Below the pieces are notes generated by a model. That model did no database searches and had not been told where the DNA came from. It saw nothing but the letters and a program-made list of their open reading frames with translations. Both the position numbers and the translations under genes were made by a program. From Taenia hydatigena (taxonomy: Eukaryota; Platyhelminthes; Cestoda; Cyclophyllidea; Taeniidae), in assembly GCA_036345935.2 (NCBI GenBank), contig JADWOT020000009.1, forward strand, positions 13,996,148-14,060,147: a stretch of DNA of 64,000 nt, given 5' to 3'. Positions 50,271 through 60,499 of this stretch are shown in pieces (positions within the stretch are counted from its first letter, which is position 1; the number at the start of each line of letters is the position of its first letter).

Positions 50271-52860
50271 AAATATGCTTTTATTTATGCCCACCACTCC
50301 GCAAATGACTCATGAATATAAGTAACTTAAATAACAAAGGAAAGAATATCGGAGGCTATCAAGCTTTCCGTGACACCGTCAACAGTGTCAATCTTGCTCA
50401 CTTTCCTTTCCGCCTAACTGCTACAATAATACCGTAGCTAGAGACGTTCGGTTTTAAAATGTGCACCTACACTGCACAAACACGTCTATCTACATACAAA
50501 CGATTTAGCCTTGATAATGAATCGTTTGACACCGGATGAAGTGAGATATGTTCAGTTGCATCCAAGTTTTCCTCCGTGGTTCTGCGTTGTTCGTGGAAGG
50601 GAAGCCCAAAAATGTGATGATAGCGTCGATGTTGATAGCTAATATGCCACTTTGAGCTTTGTGTCTTATCTCTTCAACGCTGACGTCTCAACAAAACCTC
50701 CTCCTCCTCCTTTTAACTCGCATTCCTTCATTTCCCTCGACCATCACAGTGGAGTAAATTATCACCGTTTCTTAGAGATGCGTAAAAAATAAAAGAATGG
50801 ATTTGATAGGAGTTCAAGCGACACATCCGAAGAATTTTTGAAGCAATTCAAAGGTGGTGAGGACTAAAAGGAAATGATGAGATGCTTCTTCTGCTTAGGC
50901 TAGGATTCTAATTGGCAACGGCACACTGCACCATGAGTCAGCAAAGTAGAAGCAACCAAGGTGGTGCTGTGCGCAGTGGCTGCAAACCGCGCTAGATGGA
51001 CGAAGTGATGCCAACAGAGATGACGTGAGCGCGTGTGTGATATTGTATCTCTCCCACGTGAGGCATTCTTCCTGCAAAGCATTCTGTGCAGTGAAGGCGT
51101 ACTCCTGAACCTGCATTTCGTTAGACTGCAGCAGGATAAGATGGAGCATGAATATGGGAGAAGGTTGCATGAGGCCCCAAAACTATGGCTGAGTAGCAGA
51201 GCACACACTGTATTGAGTCAGAATTAAACAGCCGCCTACTCATACATATGGGCTCTGATGGTGTGAGTGAGAAGTGAATCAAAGTTTGCAGACATAACAA
51301 AATGAAGTTAGCATGCATTGTGATTGCAGGCTGGTTTGAGATTCGAATAAAGTGTTTTTGTTGCCGTTGACGTGCATAAATAATAAATGGTAAATGGATC
51401 CTCCAATCTCTCACACTTATTTGGTGCCATATGAGCATCCTGACACACTGAGCAAATTGGACAGTGCTTTAGTAAGTTTGCTAAAACATGCCAAAATATG
51501 TGAACTGAGACGCCGAAGTCGTTTCAGTGGCCGGAAAGTAATGCCCGTGTCCGCAGTGCGCTCGATGTAAAGCGAGGCCACCGACTGGGTCTGTCCTCAT
51601 CTCTGCGTTCAATTTGAATGTAGAGAGGTGATGGTCGTATCTTTGGTCAAAATCTGAGTTGGTGTAGGCACCTGAGTAAAGCTTACCTAACTGTGCTAGC
51701 TTTCCTGATTTTCCTTCCAATTTTGGAGGCACTTTTCCTACTCTCTCCTACTTTGGGAAGTGTGCAAGTTATTTGTCTGAGGGACTATTTTAAGCACCTG
51801 GTGTCTTGGATGACTCTCACCCAATATACTTGCACACCTTACCTCTTGATAAATACGAGCATTAAGTGGGGGATCAATGAGTTGTAGAAGAAATCCACCC
51901 AAGATTGCATTTGAATGAAGATGTGCAGGATGCCCACTGATTACTCTCCACTTGTTACTCATTCGCGATGCCATGTTGCGTCGAGAATGGACAAAACATG
52001 TGGAATGTAGGGTTTGTGTCCTTGATCAGTCGTGACCACCCATCTGTGTTGCGAGTTGAACAGACGTGACGAGATGGTAAGGTGTGGCAATTGGCTGCAC
52101 ATGAATCGACCACGTTTGTCAAACCTGAGACCAAACGTTGCAGGATGGGGACTTGATTGTTGACGTTGTGCCACACTACGACTGATATGATCAGTGAAGA
52201 CACAACGCTTTTTGAGTAACAGTCGTTTTGCATTTGTATCGTGATCACGACATAGCATTCTACTGAGAAGTACAGAGCAAAACTTGTTCACGATGTGCGG
52301 TTTATACTTGGTCGTTGTAGAGTGCCCTAAAGCGGTTCCGAATCGTCAAGTCGAGTGGTATTTTCCCACTTACTGTTTGCTCTTTCGCTGCTGTTGAGTT
52401 GCAGGATCTTCAAATTACCTCTGGCGACTGAAAGTGTTTGTGTGGTCTACAGTGCAAATCATGTAGTCACTTACTGGGAATTGTAGACGACGAGCGTCAG
52501 TATCGTTACGATGCTCTTCGCTGCTCCTGCTTTGGATCCTCATGTGCACTGGTTTAAACCGATTGAAGCTTAACTCGGCTCCAAGTCCAAAGCGTGAGCC
52601 ACCGTTGTGTCAAACAGTTTTGGTAGTACTTTGAGAAGGAGAGGGAGGTAGTTGTAAATTGTTTCACTTAATACCAGATGGCTGGAACAGTTCGATTATG
52701 GTGATGCTTAGTACTCGAAGGACGTCATTCCTAAGAGGACACTCGATGTCGAATGAGAAAGAATTACGTCTCTTTCGGTCAACGTCATCTAGAATTATTG
52801 AACGAAGAGCGGCTTAAGGCGACTGGAGTGCCACAGTTGCCAGTCCAATGAGCATTTCAT

Positions 52861-54764
52861 CATCGGTTATCCCAAACCACCCACACACGGATCATGTCAC
52901 GGTCCCGAAGCACTTACTACCCCATGCCTGAAAGACTCTGCTTAGAGCGTGTGTGTGTGTGATGGCATGCAGATACAGATTCTCATGGTGATGATTGATC
53001 TGCCTACAAAAGACGGAATGCTGCTGACAGCTGAAATCCACCTACTCGATGGGATCGATGTAACATGTATCGAATGTGCACCATTCAAATCGGTACCTTT
53101 CTTACACTACAGCATCTGACACCAACGACGTTCAGAGCAGAGGCGCAGACTTTCTCACAGGCAGCAAGCATTCCGATGGATGCTTACGAGCAGCATTGTC
53201 GGAGTTCGAGACACTTTGGAAAAAATTTCACTGAGGCATGGTTCCATTTCTTTCCTTTCTTCTCCCCATCATTCTTGTGACATCTTCTCCACCTTAGTAC
53301 AACCTCCTCATATTGCCCTCCTCTCTGTGTACTGAGGACACACAATTAGCCATTGCTTATCCGTCATTTATTGACTAATTGCTTTATCCTTCGCAGCATG
53401 AATGGCTTGCGTGCTCTGAACTGCGTACACTTCTGATGGCTGTCAGTTATCACGCAATAGTACCTGGTCTTCGCCAAGTTACTTCATCAAGGTCACCACT
53501 TTTCCATTTAATCAGGAGGCGTTCCATTTGGTTGGTGAGAAGAAGTGCGAAGATCGTGAGGTCGAACAACATTAAAATTAGGGAAAGGCATTTGCTTAGA
53601 AAGATAGTTGTTCCTCAGGAGAAGGAAGCAGACGTAATGTGAATGAAATAGTGGAAGCAATAATGAGTGAATTGATGTGCGAATGTATGAGGGAGAGAAG
53701 GGCCTACGGAACGATATTCAGGTCTTCTCAATGACGTCATCTGGCGCTGAAGTCGATGCTGACCTCTATCTAGCCTACATTCTGCCGTCTCATGACCTTA
53801 AACTCGACCTGCATCTGCATTCAGGGTACCATGGTGAGGTCAGTTGGCCTTAAAATGGACCTAATTACCACAACAATGTCATCTTGCTTCTCAATACACT
53901 GCACTTGTGCATTTGTGCATTATTTTGCAAAATCTGAGACCAAAGTCAATTCCATGGCTGGCTTGATTTCTTCATAGAAACTTCACACTTCAAACGAACT
54001 CTTTTCTTCACCGGTGCCAGTTTATACGTTTTTGGGCTCCTAAAGTAACCTAGAACGACGCACACTTTCAAATTTTTACGTTATTCAGGCGTATCCATTC
54101 AATATTTATTTACTTTATGAATGCCTGACTTGCAAAGTAAATTCGCCTTTTTTATTTAGGGTCTTGAGCAAGTTCTTGGTCATTAATAATTTGCAAGATA
54201 TCATAACCTTTTTCCAGTTTCCTTTTTAATGTTATTTTATTTGTTTCATTGAGTCGTCCGGCGTTGTTGTGCGTGCAGCGACAACGGGTTTTGTAATTGT
54301 TGGGTTCGCGACTGGTCGAGTGACGTGAGTTTTTTAATGCCTTGGATCTACTTAGCATTTATGACCATGCAACACTTTAACTAGCGAGAAATACGTACGT
54401 TCATCCGCCACAGTGCGCACTTTGCCCATGACTTGTTATCTGTGTGCCCAAATGAGCTATTGCGTTTCTAACGCCGAGCATGGAACTCGTATCTCCCTAA
54501 TCAGTCTGTTGTTCTTTGTGTTGTTCCCTTTCCTCTGTGCCTAGCATTTTATTAGTTTGTGTGTTTATATGGGGTTTAATTAGTTTTACTGTACTGTTAG
54601 ACGTGCGGTACGTCAGATTAGACATTTTAGTTTGCGCCTTTCTTAAGCGCCTTCCTGTTTTCGGTATCATTCCTTAAATTTAGTGCAGCTATCCATGTAC
54701 TATTGCGTTCCCGTTCTGCCTATTTTTGTTGATATAACGGTCATTGGCTTTATTTTGGTAAGTT
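52861..54764. other. Low-repeat stretch, no gene recognised
   Basis: No repeat partner noticed. The plus-strand frame 53,379-53,642 (87 codons, basic) has no recognisable motif or splice partner. Confidence 0.4.
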
Positions 54765-57695
54765 GTCCATCGGTATTGTAGTTTTGCCGTTTGCTATGCT
54801 TACGGTGGAGTCTTGGTAAGCAAGATGAAACTTATTGGAAGACAGGAAAACGCCATAAGTTCTGGTGTTTTTAGTTTTTTGACTGTATCGCAAAGAGCTT
54901 GCCTTCATTTCTAACGATCATCGGACAGGAACATCGTTAATTCAGTTCACAATTTAGAAGCGGTCTCATTTTCTGCAATACTTTGAACATTGACCAAGCT
55001 TACTCCTTTAGTCTTTCGTTTAATTGCTGGTTTGAATAGTCAATTTAAATGGATGCTAATATTATTTGTGCATCTATTACCTGGCGCTTCCTCCTTCTCT
55101 TCTTTTCAGCGCAAATGTCCTTTGCGCCATCCACACCACCTCCTTCCCTCCATTCGCACTCGTCTGGAAGTTCGGTTCTACCATGACTCGTGTCTGTGGT
55201 GGTGACTTCCTTCCATTTCCATCCACCGCAGATTCCGGCTCATCGGACGACTTCTAGGCAAGGCGAAGAAATTGAGTATCTGCTGCAATGTGATGGACTT
55301 AGCATCAGACTCTCCTGCCGAGTCATCGTCGTTCTCCTCTTCTTCCACATAAACATCTGCCTGAAGTACTGCCTTGTGACAGACTGCTCTGCTCCTTTGG
55401 CAACCTGCATGCCATTGTCGTTAGTAGGAGAGTACAGTTACGCATATCTACCTTTCCTTAACACAACACTCAACGTCCACCATTATCCAAGTGACAAAGA
55501 AAAGGTGCCAACGAAATACGTAGAGGCAACCGAAAAGGACAAATGCGAGGTCGACCAACGGAAATGGCACAGCAGAATGAGTCAGACTCGCGGTGATGAC
55601 CGCAGTGCTTAACTTGAGAAAGCAACCTAAGCAGCTGATTGAATTGATTGCTTCATCAAGGTGCGGTGCGGTGCGGTGATTCTCGTCCTCATGGCGTCGT
55701 CATAGTCAGACCACACTCGTTAGTGTTGCCAAGGTGTGCGGAAACACACCTGAACGAGGGGGAGGAGGAGCAGAAGGAAGGGAGTAACTCAATGAGATGA
55801 AATTGTGCGTAAATGTGTGTGCATTGGTATTTCCAAGACATTTGTTATTTTGAATCCACCCACTTCGATGCGACTTGTCATCTCGTATTCTTCGTGGATT
55901 TGGGTCTTTTGTACGGGCGCCGGTTGGAGGCGATATAATGGAAATGATTTTAAGGCTGGTGGCTAAAAAGGTTAGTAGAACCTTAGTTCAAGGCTTTTCC
56001 CTTTTTAACATCCTCAGTGGTGGTCAGCTTGTGTGTGTGAATCTAAAGCGAGCGTTTGTAGTACTGTGCTGCGTCGACTGCCACTGATCCTGTCTGATTG
56101 GGTGCCTTCGTGTGCTGCTCGTGCCGTTGAGTGAAGCAGTTGATTTGGTTATTTTTGGAACAGATGGTGTCAATTGCTGCCTTGGTTTTTGATGTTGGGA
56201 AGGAGCAGCTGACCCGCGTTCTTTTGTCATTAGAATTGTGTTTGTCCTCCTAAGTGATTAAGGTGTATGCAATGATTTTGCCTTTTCATGTGTGGGTGCA
56301 TAGTGCTATGAATGAAATTGTCGAGTGTGTTAAGTTGTTGGGACTAGCATTGAAATACAGCTTGAAGGCGTTGTTACCAGGTGAATGTTGTTACGCGTTG
56401 ATGGACTGGACTTGAATTGTGTGACTCTGCTGGGAAGTGAAATTACAACTCTTCTAAATGAGCTCTTCTTCTTTTCTTTATTCTTCTTCTTTCTTCGAAG
56501 CCATAACGGTGCCTGGTATTCCATGCTCTATTGCACCAAGAAATTCTGTTCTGGTAAATCCAAATATCGTGGTTGTTAGTAGGAGAGGGTAAAGGGGCAG
56601 GTATACCGCAGTTTCTGTTTTTTTTCACCTTGTCATGCCATAGTTTGCCATGGTGGCGACCGAGGTGAGGCGAGTAGCACTGTGTTGTTTGAACTACGCT
56701 CACCGTGTATTTGGTGCCAACCCTCGATACCGTCGAACCGCGTACACTTGTTGCTAGCAAAGCATGCTTCTTCTTTTCCTGTGGTAACAGTCGCCTTCGA
56801 TTTACCTGTGAATAAATTTGGCGTTGAGTAGAGATGCAGTAGTGTCGTTGTTGCCACGTGCTTACGAACCATCCCGAGGTGTTTACTTCCTCTACTGTAG
56901 CGTGTTGCAGCAATAGCAGCGGTGGTTGTAGGTGAAGTGGTAGCCCATCGTGGTTTCCGTGCTCCCTTGACTGCTTTACCACTGTCACTGCTGATGTTGT
57001 TATTTATCATCACTACGAATATTTCTATTGTCGTGTGGCTAAGGCTATTTGAATCGGCCTCATTGATATGAGCAAAGGCGCGTGTTTGACCCTTCTACTC
57101 CTGAGGCACCTGGGTAAATTGGCAAGAACTACTGTTCTTTCATCATAATTCATCCAATTGACCAATCTTCCATTGCCTCTTCAGTTACTTTATACTAGTA
57201 GCAGCGGTAGTGTTAAGGGTGGTTTGGTTGGGTGGAGAGGTGAAGTTAGCTATGCCTCTTTCCCTCTCTATGTGATGCATACCCGTCTGATTACCTAGCA
57301 GTCCATCTGACACCCACCAACCGATCGACCTTGTGGTGTCTTGATCTGAGTGTCGAACACACAATTGCCCCCTTCCTTCACACTGCTTCTCCTTTTGGCT
57401 TCACCTCAGCGGGTCTGCAAGATGCATTGTTGGAATGAACGTATGCACACTCACGCACACACAAACCAAATTGTCCATTCTCTTCCCACTTTCTCCAACC
57501 CGAAGCCTCAGTAATTTCGACTGCCATGGTATGCTGACCTCAGCAGCCAGTAGGTTATCCACGCACTGAATGTTGGAAGTGTGGGTGAGAGGAGTCGCGA
57601 CGATAGATACAGGCAGTCGCAGGGTATAAGCTCAATCGATCAATACACTCGATCGTCTCCTTCCATCCCTTTAATTAGGTATTTGGCTGTATCGC
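54765..57695 (-). repeat. IR-3 inverted repeat, right arm
   Basis: Inverted partner of 33,530-31,105. About 600 bp at roughly 55,430-56,030 are absent from the left arm and include the tandem GTGCG run at 55,663-55,679. The arm carries M350 (56,350-56,040) and the 78-bp core (55,223-55,300). Confidence 0.8.
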
Positions 57696-57839
57696 TCTCG
57701 CTCATCGTCTGAGTCGTCATCACCATGATAAGTCTAGACATCTGTTGTGCGAATGTTCAGTACAACAGCAACTAAGTTGATCGACGAGCCTTCGCACCCT
57801 TCCCATATCACCATTAGCACCACCATTGTAGCGTCGCAA

Positions 57840-58626
57840 GGCTGCCTTAGAGGCAAAGGAAGGTATAATACTGCACTGCAGAATCCAATCAACATCAACG
57901 CTGACCACTTTTGTCCGAAAATCTGAGCGCTTTAGCAGCCGCATATTCGAACCAGCACGTTCCACGTAGATGCCACGATGCAGCTGGTGGTGCACACAAC
58001 CAATGGGAACTACAGATGTGCTCGCGACGACTTTGTCCTTGCTTTGCTTTGTGATTTAGCTCCTTTGCCCCTTCCGCTCAATATTTCCTCACCATATCTT
58101 ATTGTCGACACGACCAAGCAGCCAATAGAAACAGGATTCTGTCATGTGCCACATACTGTTTCCACTCTTATGGCCACCTTCCAATACACTGGAAGACAAT
58201 TCTAATTAGGTGCACAGCAGTTCAACCAGGTTGCACACCTCATTAGCAAGCCGCCACTAACGATTCCTGCCATCGGTTTTCGCACTCAGGTGACCTGATC
58301 TCACCTAACCAAAGCTCTAGGACCAATCGCCTCTGCTTTTAGCTAAGCCAAGCCAATCGCTAAATGCTCGCTTTAATGACTATTGTGGTGTCAATTGTCA
58401 GTGCACTTATCAAACAAGTACATTGAAATACTATTCTATAAGAAGCTCATAAACGCACCAAGCTAAAGGCGAATGAATGGCATTCAAATTATCGCCATAC
58501 GGTAAACCTAGTTGGTATTTAGCATGGTCCGAAGACCACATCGTGATTTGAAGACGCAGTCTTTTACCGCCTCCTAATAGCTTAGATAATTTCTTGGATG
58601 TGATGAACGAAAATCCGTAGCAACAG
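57840..58626 (+). repeat. R5 repeat, copy 2, abutting EXOSC10
   Basis: Direct match of 28,290-29,100. It ends at 58,626, exactly where the EXOSC10 exon 5-6 duplication begins, so it marks the right end of the 40-kb block. Confidence 0.85.
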
Positions 58627-58666
58627 GCCACAAAGAGGCGTGATAAGGAAAGAATGGGGAGCATAC

Positions 58667-58818
58667 CCGTGACTTTCGTCCTCATTTCGTGCAACGGTGT
58701 CTCGCAATATGCACAGATACTTGAGAGCGTAGAGCTGACGCTTGTCCAGAGACTCCCTCACCACCGCATGCGATTTCGACAGATACTCCAATGCGTTAAA
58801 CTGCGGTTTCTTGTAAAT
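58667..58818 (-). CDS. EXOSC10: EXOSC10 exon 6, copy in the 5' half (HRDC start)
   Basis: This is a 152-nt exon after an 83-bp intron. It encodes IYKKPQFNALEYL, then LDKRQLYALKYL, and ends NEDESHG at donor GG|GTATGC, phase 2. This matches the first half of the RRP6 HRDC domain (human ...RREDESYG...). Only about 40 bp of the next intron are present before the sequence changes, at 58,626, into a repeat also found at 28.3-29.1 kb. Exon 7 is therefore not adjacent to this copy. Confidence 0.9.
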
Positions 58819-58901
58819 CTAATGTGAGGAAACAACAAGGGGGAGAGCAGTCAAAGAAAGTGGAGAGTGCCGAATAGGTAGAGCAGAAGAGTGATACGTA
58901 C

Positions 58902-59043
58902 ACGCAGACAAAGCTGCTGACTGTGTTGTAGAACCTCAGTGAGGAGACCTTGATCAGCTAACATGCCGCGAAGCACCTCAGCCACGTAGAGCAGATAGTG
59001 TGTATCTGAGCGAGCATAGTCCATCATCTCCTTGGGAAGAGGT
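58902..59043 (-). CDS. EXOSC10: EXOSC10 exon 5, copy in the 5' half (motif III)
   Basis: This 142-nt exon starts at acceptor CTTAG and completes the Arg split with exon 4, giving PLPKEMMDYARSDTHYLLY. This is exonuclease motif III, with the catalytic Tyr and Asp of the DEDDy class. It ends CTGCGT|GTACGT in phase 0. The exon lies in the ~0.81 kb segment duplicated at 17,650-18,455. This copy reads LQHSQQ where the other copy reads LQRSQQ. Human EXOSC10 has Arg at this place (QRS), so the other copy keeps the conserved residue. Confidence 0.92.
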
Positions 59044-59421
59044 CTAAGCGCAGAAAATGCCCACAATAGCCGCAAGAAGTGGCACTGCCTATTACAACAT
59101 CATAGCTGACCCTTGCCTCCACTACGAGTGCCTCCCATCATGCCGTCCAAACGTGTAATACTTTAGTCCTCATGCATCACGGACATAGAAGCATTCATGA
59201 TAGGCTCCTGGGCCTGGGCCATGCAACATCCCACAGCGTCAGCTGAGACACTTGCATTAACTACCAAATGACTGCCTCAGCACCAAGGATAGGGGAAGTA
59301 GTGAGGAGAGTGTATCATGAAGGACTAGCACAATACAGCATGTCCCAAGTACTGAATAAGCCAATAAGTGAGAGTAAGTAATTGTGGCTTGCGAAGTCTT
59401 CACTTCCCCAATGGGATCTTC

Positions 59422-59470
59422 TGCAGCCGCAGCCACAGCAGCCGTAGCCGCAGCAGCAGCAGCAGCAGCT
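59422..59470. repeat. CAG/GCC-rich simple tract in EXOSC10 intron 4
   Basis: Degenerate CAGC-CGCAGC units pass into a run of seven consecutive CAG triplets. The shared EXOSC10 duplication ends at the first units of this tract, so it may mark the right breakpoint. Confidence 0.8.
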
Positions 59471-59506
59471 ACACGCACATCACGGTGGCGTTCACTATGA
59501 ACTCAC

Positions 59507-59841
59507 CTTATTCTCCAATCGGCCAACTGGAGTGCTTTGTTAGGAAGAAAGCCAACAAAGTACTGCAGTAGGTAAGCAAGGCAAAATCGCGGAAAACGCA
59601 GTGCCCGAGCTGCCTGTCCGGTGTCGAAGAGATTCACCATGTACACACCGAAGTCTCGTTGCAGCCACATGAGGTCCAAATCGGAGCCGTGAAGTACCTT
59701 CACAAGCCTCGGATCAGTGAACACATAGTTCAACTGGTCGAGGTGGTCACGAAGAACAAGTGCATCAACAACGTAATCCTTGGTACGCGTAGACAGCTGG
59801 ATGAGGCATGTCATGCCCAGGAATGTGCGGTAACTGTGGTG
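59507..59841 (-). CDS. EXOSC10: EXOSC10 exon 4, exonuclease core (motif II)
   Basis: This 335-nt exon begins HHSYRTFLGMTCLIQLSTRT and contains HGSDLDLMWLQRDFG, exonuclease motif II with its catalytic Asp, then MFDT-like NLFDTGQAAR and QLADWRIR. These match human EXOSC10 in order and spacing. The end is AG|GTGAGT in phase 2. A less typical stretch, YFVGFLPNKALQ, replaces the usual C-x-V-x-x-NKxYQ before QLADWR. It keeps the NK and causes no frame break. The following intron is the longest in the 5' half (463 bp) and carries a CAG/GCA-rich run. Confidence 0.93.
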
Positions 59842-59925
59842 CTGTTATCAAAAGAGGCAGCAATCACGAGGCTTCCAGCTGAAGGTACATGGAGCAAAAG
59901 CATGCTGCATTACGACGCTACTCAC

Positions 59926-60155
59926 TTCTAGATCAACAGCGATTTCTGACGCTGCACTCAATTCCGCCAACATATTGCTTAGGCCGTCCACGGTCTCGAT
60001 GATATCCAGTGGTGTTTCCTCCAGAGAAAGTGGCCTTGCATTCGGTGTGGTGCTGTCATATTTGTACTGCCCTAAGCTCCTTCCGTACGCCTCCAGCTCT
60101 GATAGATAGGGGTGCATGTAATCACCAGTTTGGGGATCTGCTTCGAAAGTGCAAT
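59926..60155 (-). CDS. EXOSC10: EXOSC10 exon 3, start of DEDDy exonuclease domain (motif I)
   Basis: This is a 230-nt exon. Its first half encodes HPYLSELEAYG and SLEETPLDII, matching the family's HPYxxEL and EETP linker. It ends at AVDLE, exonuclease motif I carrying the first catalytic Asp and Glu. The acceptor TTCTTTTAG and donor GAA|GTGAGT are strong. The intron before it is 79 bp and the one after is 84 bp. The exon ends in phase 0, so exon 4 continues directly with HHSYRTF, the expected continuation of motif I. Confidence 0.92.
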
Positions 60156-60234
60156 CTAAAAGAACAACGCGCATTAGATAGGAAGCCTCAAAAAATCTTC
60201 AAATTATTTGTTTCAAACAAGGCGAGATGAACAC

Positions 60235-60385
60235 CTTGCAAGCGGACGATTGCATTTGGTTTTGAATTCAAAGTTGGCACGAATGGTGCGTGACTGTTGT
60301 CCGGTCGAAGAGCGAAGAAATCTTGTGGCCGGACAGGAATGGAGTTGGTGGGCAATCCAGCTTCGGTATCAATGGGAATCGCAGT
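60235..60385 (-). CDS. EXOSC10: EXOSC10 exon 2, linker before the exonuclease domain
   Basis: This 151-nt exon (50 codons plus 1) follows a 37-bp intron. It encodes RPQDFFALRPDNSHAPFVP and then a KPNA motif, aligning with the human EXOSC10 segment containing RPQLKF, DNSNTPFLP and KPNA. That match identifies the frame. The start is the acceptor GATGATAG ending at 60,386. The end is CAAG followed by GTGTTC, a weak donor but the only one giving the phase-1 junction that exon 3 needs. The protein is shorter than the human one on the N-terminal side because the PMC2NT region is not recognised. Confidence 0.75.
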
Positions 60386-60422
60386 CTATCATCAACAAAA
60401 TCACAACGTTCATTCATCTTAC

Positions 60423-60482
60423 AGAAAGGAGACGTCGTGAGGCGCCTGCTGCATCGTCTTCACCACAACCGTTCTCATGCAT
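60423..60482 (-). CDS. EXOSC10: EXOSC10 exon 1 of this window (possible start exon)
   Basis: This is a 20-codon exon starting at an ATG at 60,482 and ending at donor GTAAGATG in phase 0, which matches the phase-0 start of exon 2. The encoded peptide is acidic (GEDDAAG) and has no family-specific motif, so it is assigned by frame and position only. The frame is also open upstream to an acceptor-like CTCAG at 60,500-60,496, so this could be an internal or trans-spliced exon rather than the true start. Known RRP6 proteins carry a further ~200 residues with the PMC2NT domain before this point. If this ATG is the start, that domain is missing. Confidence 0.4.
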
Positions 60483-60499
60483 CTCGATGACAGTACTGA

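Larger units (their letters stand above)
46381..52860 (-). repeat. Composite repeat unit, copy 3, longest contiguous copy (B1 to B5)
   Basis: Read on minus: 52,860-51,740 is B1 (matches 63,650-62,580). 51,732-51,430 is a broken 95-codon frame region. 51,400-48,500 is B2 with the pyrimidine-rich strand and 78-bp core. 48,500-47,330 is B3, 47,460-47,200 part of B4, and 47,200-46,400 B5. Together with B6 it spans over 7 kb without the IR-2 or IR-3 insertions, so it best shows the order of the unit. Confidence 0.75.
58627..59433. repeat. Direct repeat of EXOSC10 exons 5-6, right copy
   Basis: Partner of 17,650-18,455. Here the right side is native intron 4 leading to exon 4. The left side, at 58,626, abuts the end of the R5 repeat (GCAACAGG, as at 29,082). 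The two copies therefore flank 40.2 kb whose own ends are unrelated to EXOSC10. Confidence 0.93.
16581..60482 (-). other. EXOSC10: EXOSC10/RRP6-like gene region, split by about 40 kb of repeats
   Basis: This is the span of all exons recognised from an RRP6/EXOSC10 gene, the nuclear exosome-associated 3'-5' exoribonuclease of rRNA, snoRNA and ncRNA processing and decay. Read on the minus strand, exons 1-6 occupy 60,482-58,667. A second copy of exons 5-6 occupies 18,067-17,691 and leads into exons 7 and 8. The order matches the family: N-terminal linker, DEDDy exonuclease domain, HRDC domain. Splice sites are canonical GT-AG throughout and reading-frame phases agree from exon 1 to exon 8. The family's N-terminal PMC2NT domain was not recognised upstream of exon 1, and the C-terminal tail after exon 9 was not found. 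Whether the two halves are one transcript, two partial genes or a pseudogene pair cannot be told from sequence alone. Confidence 0.8.
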
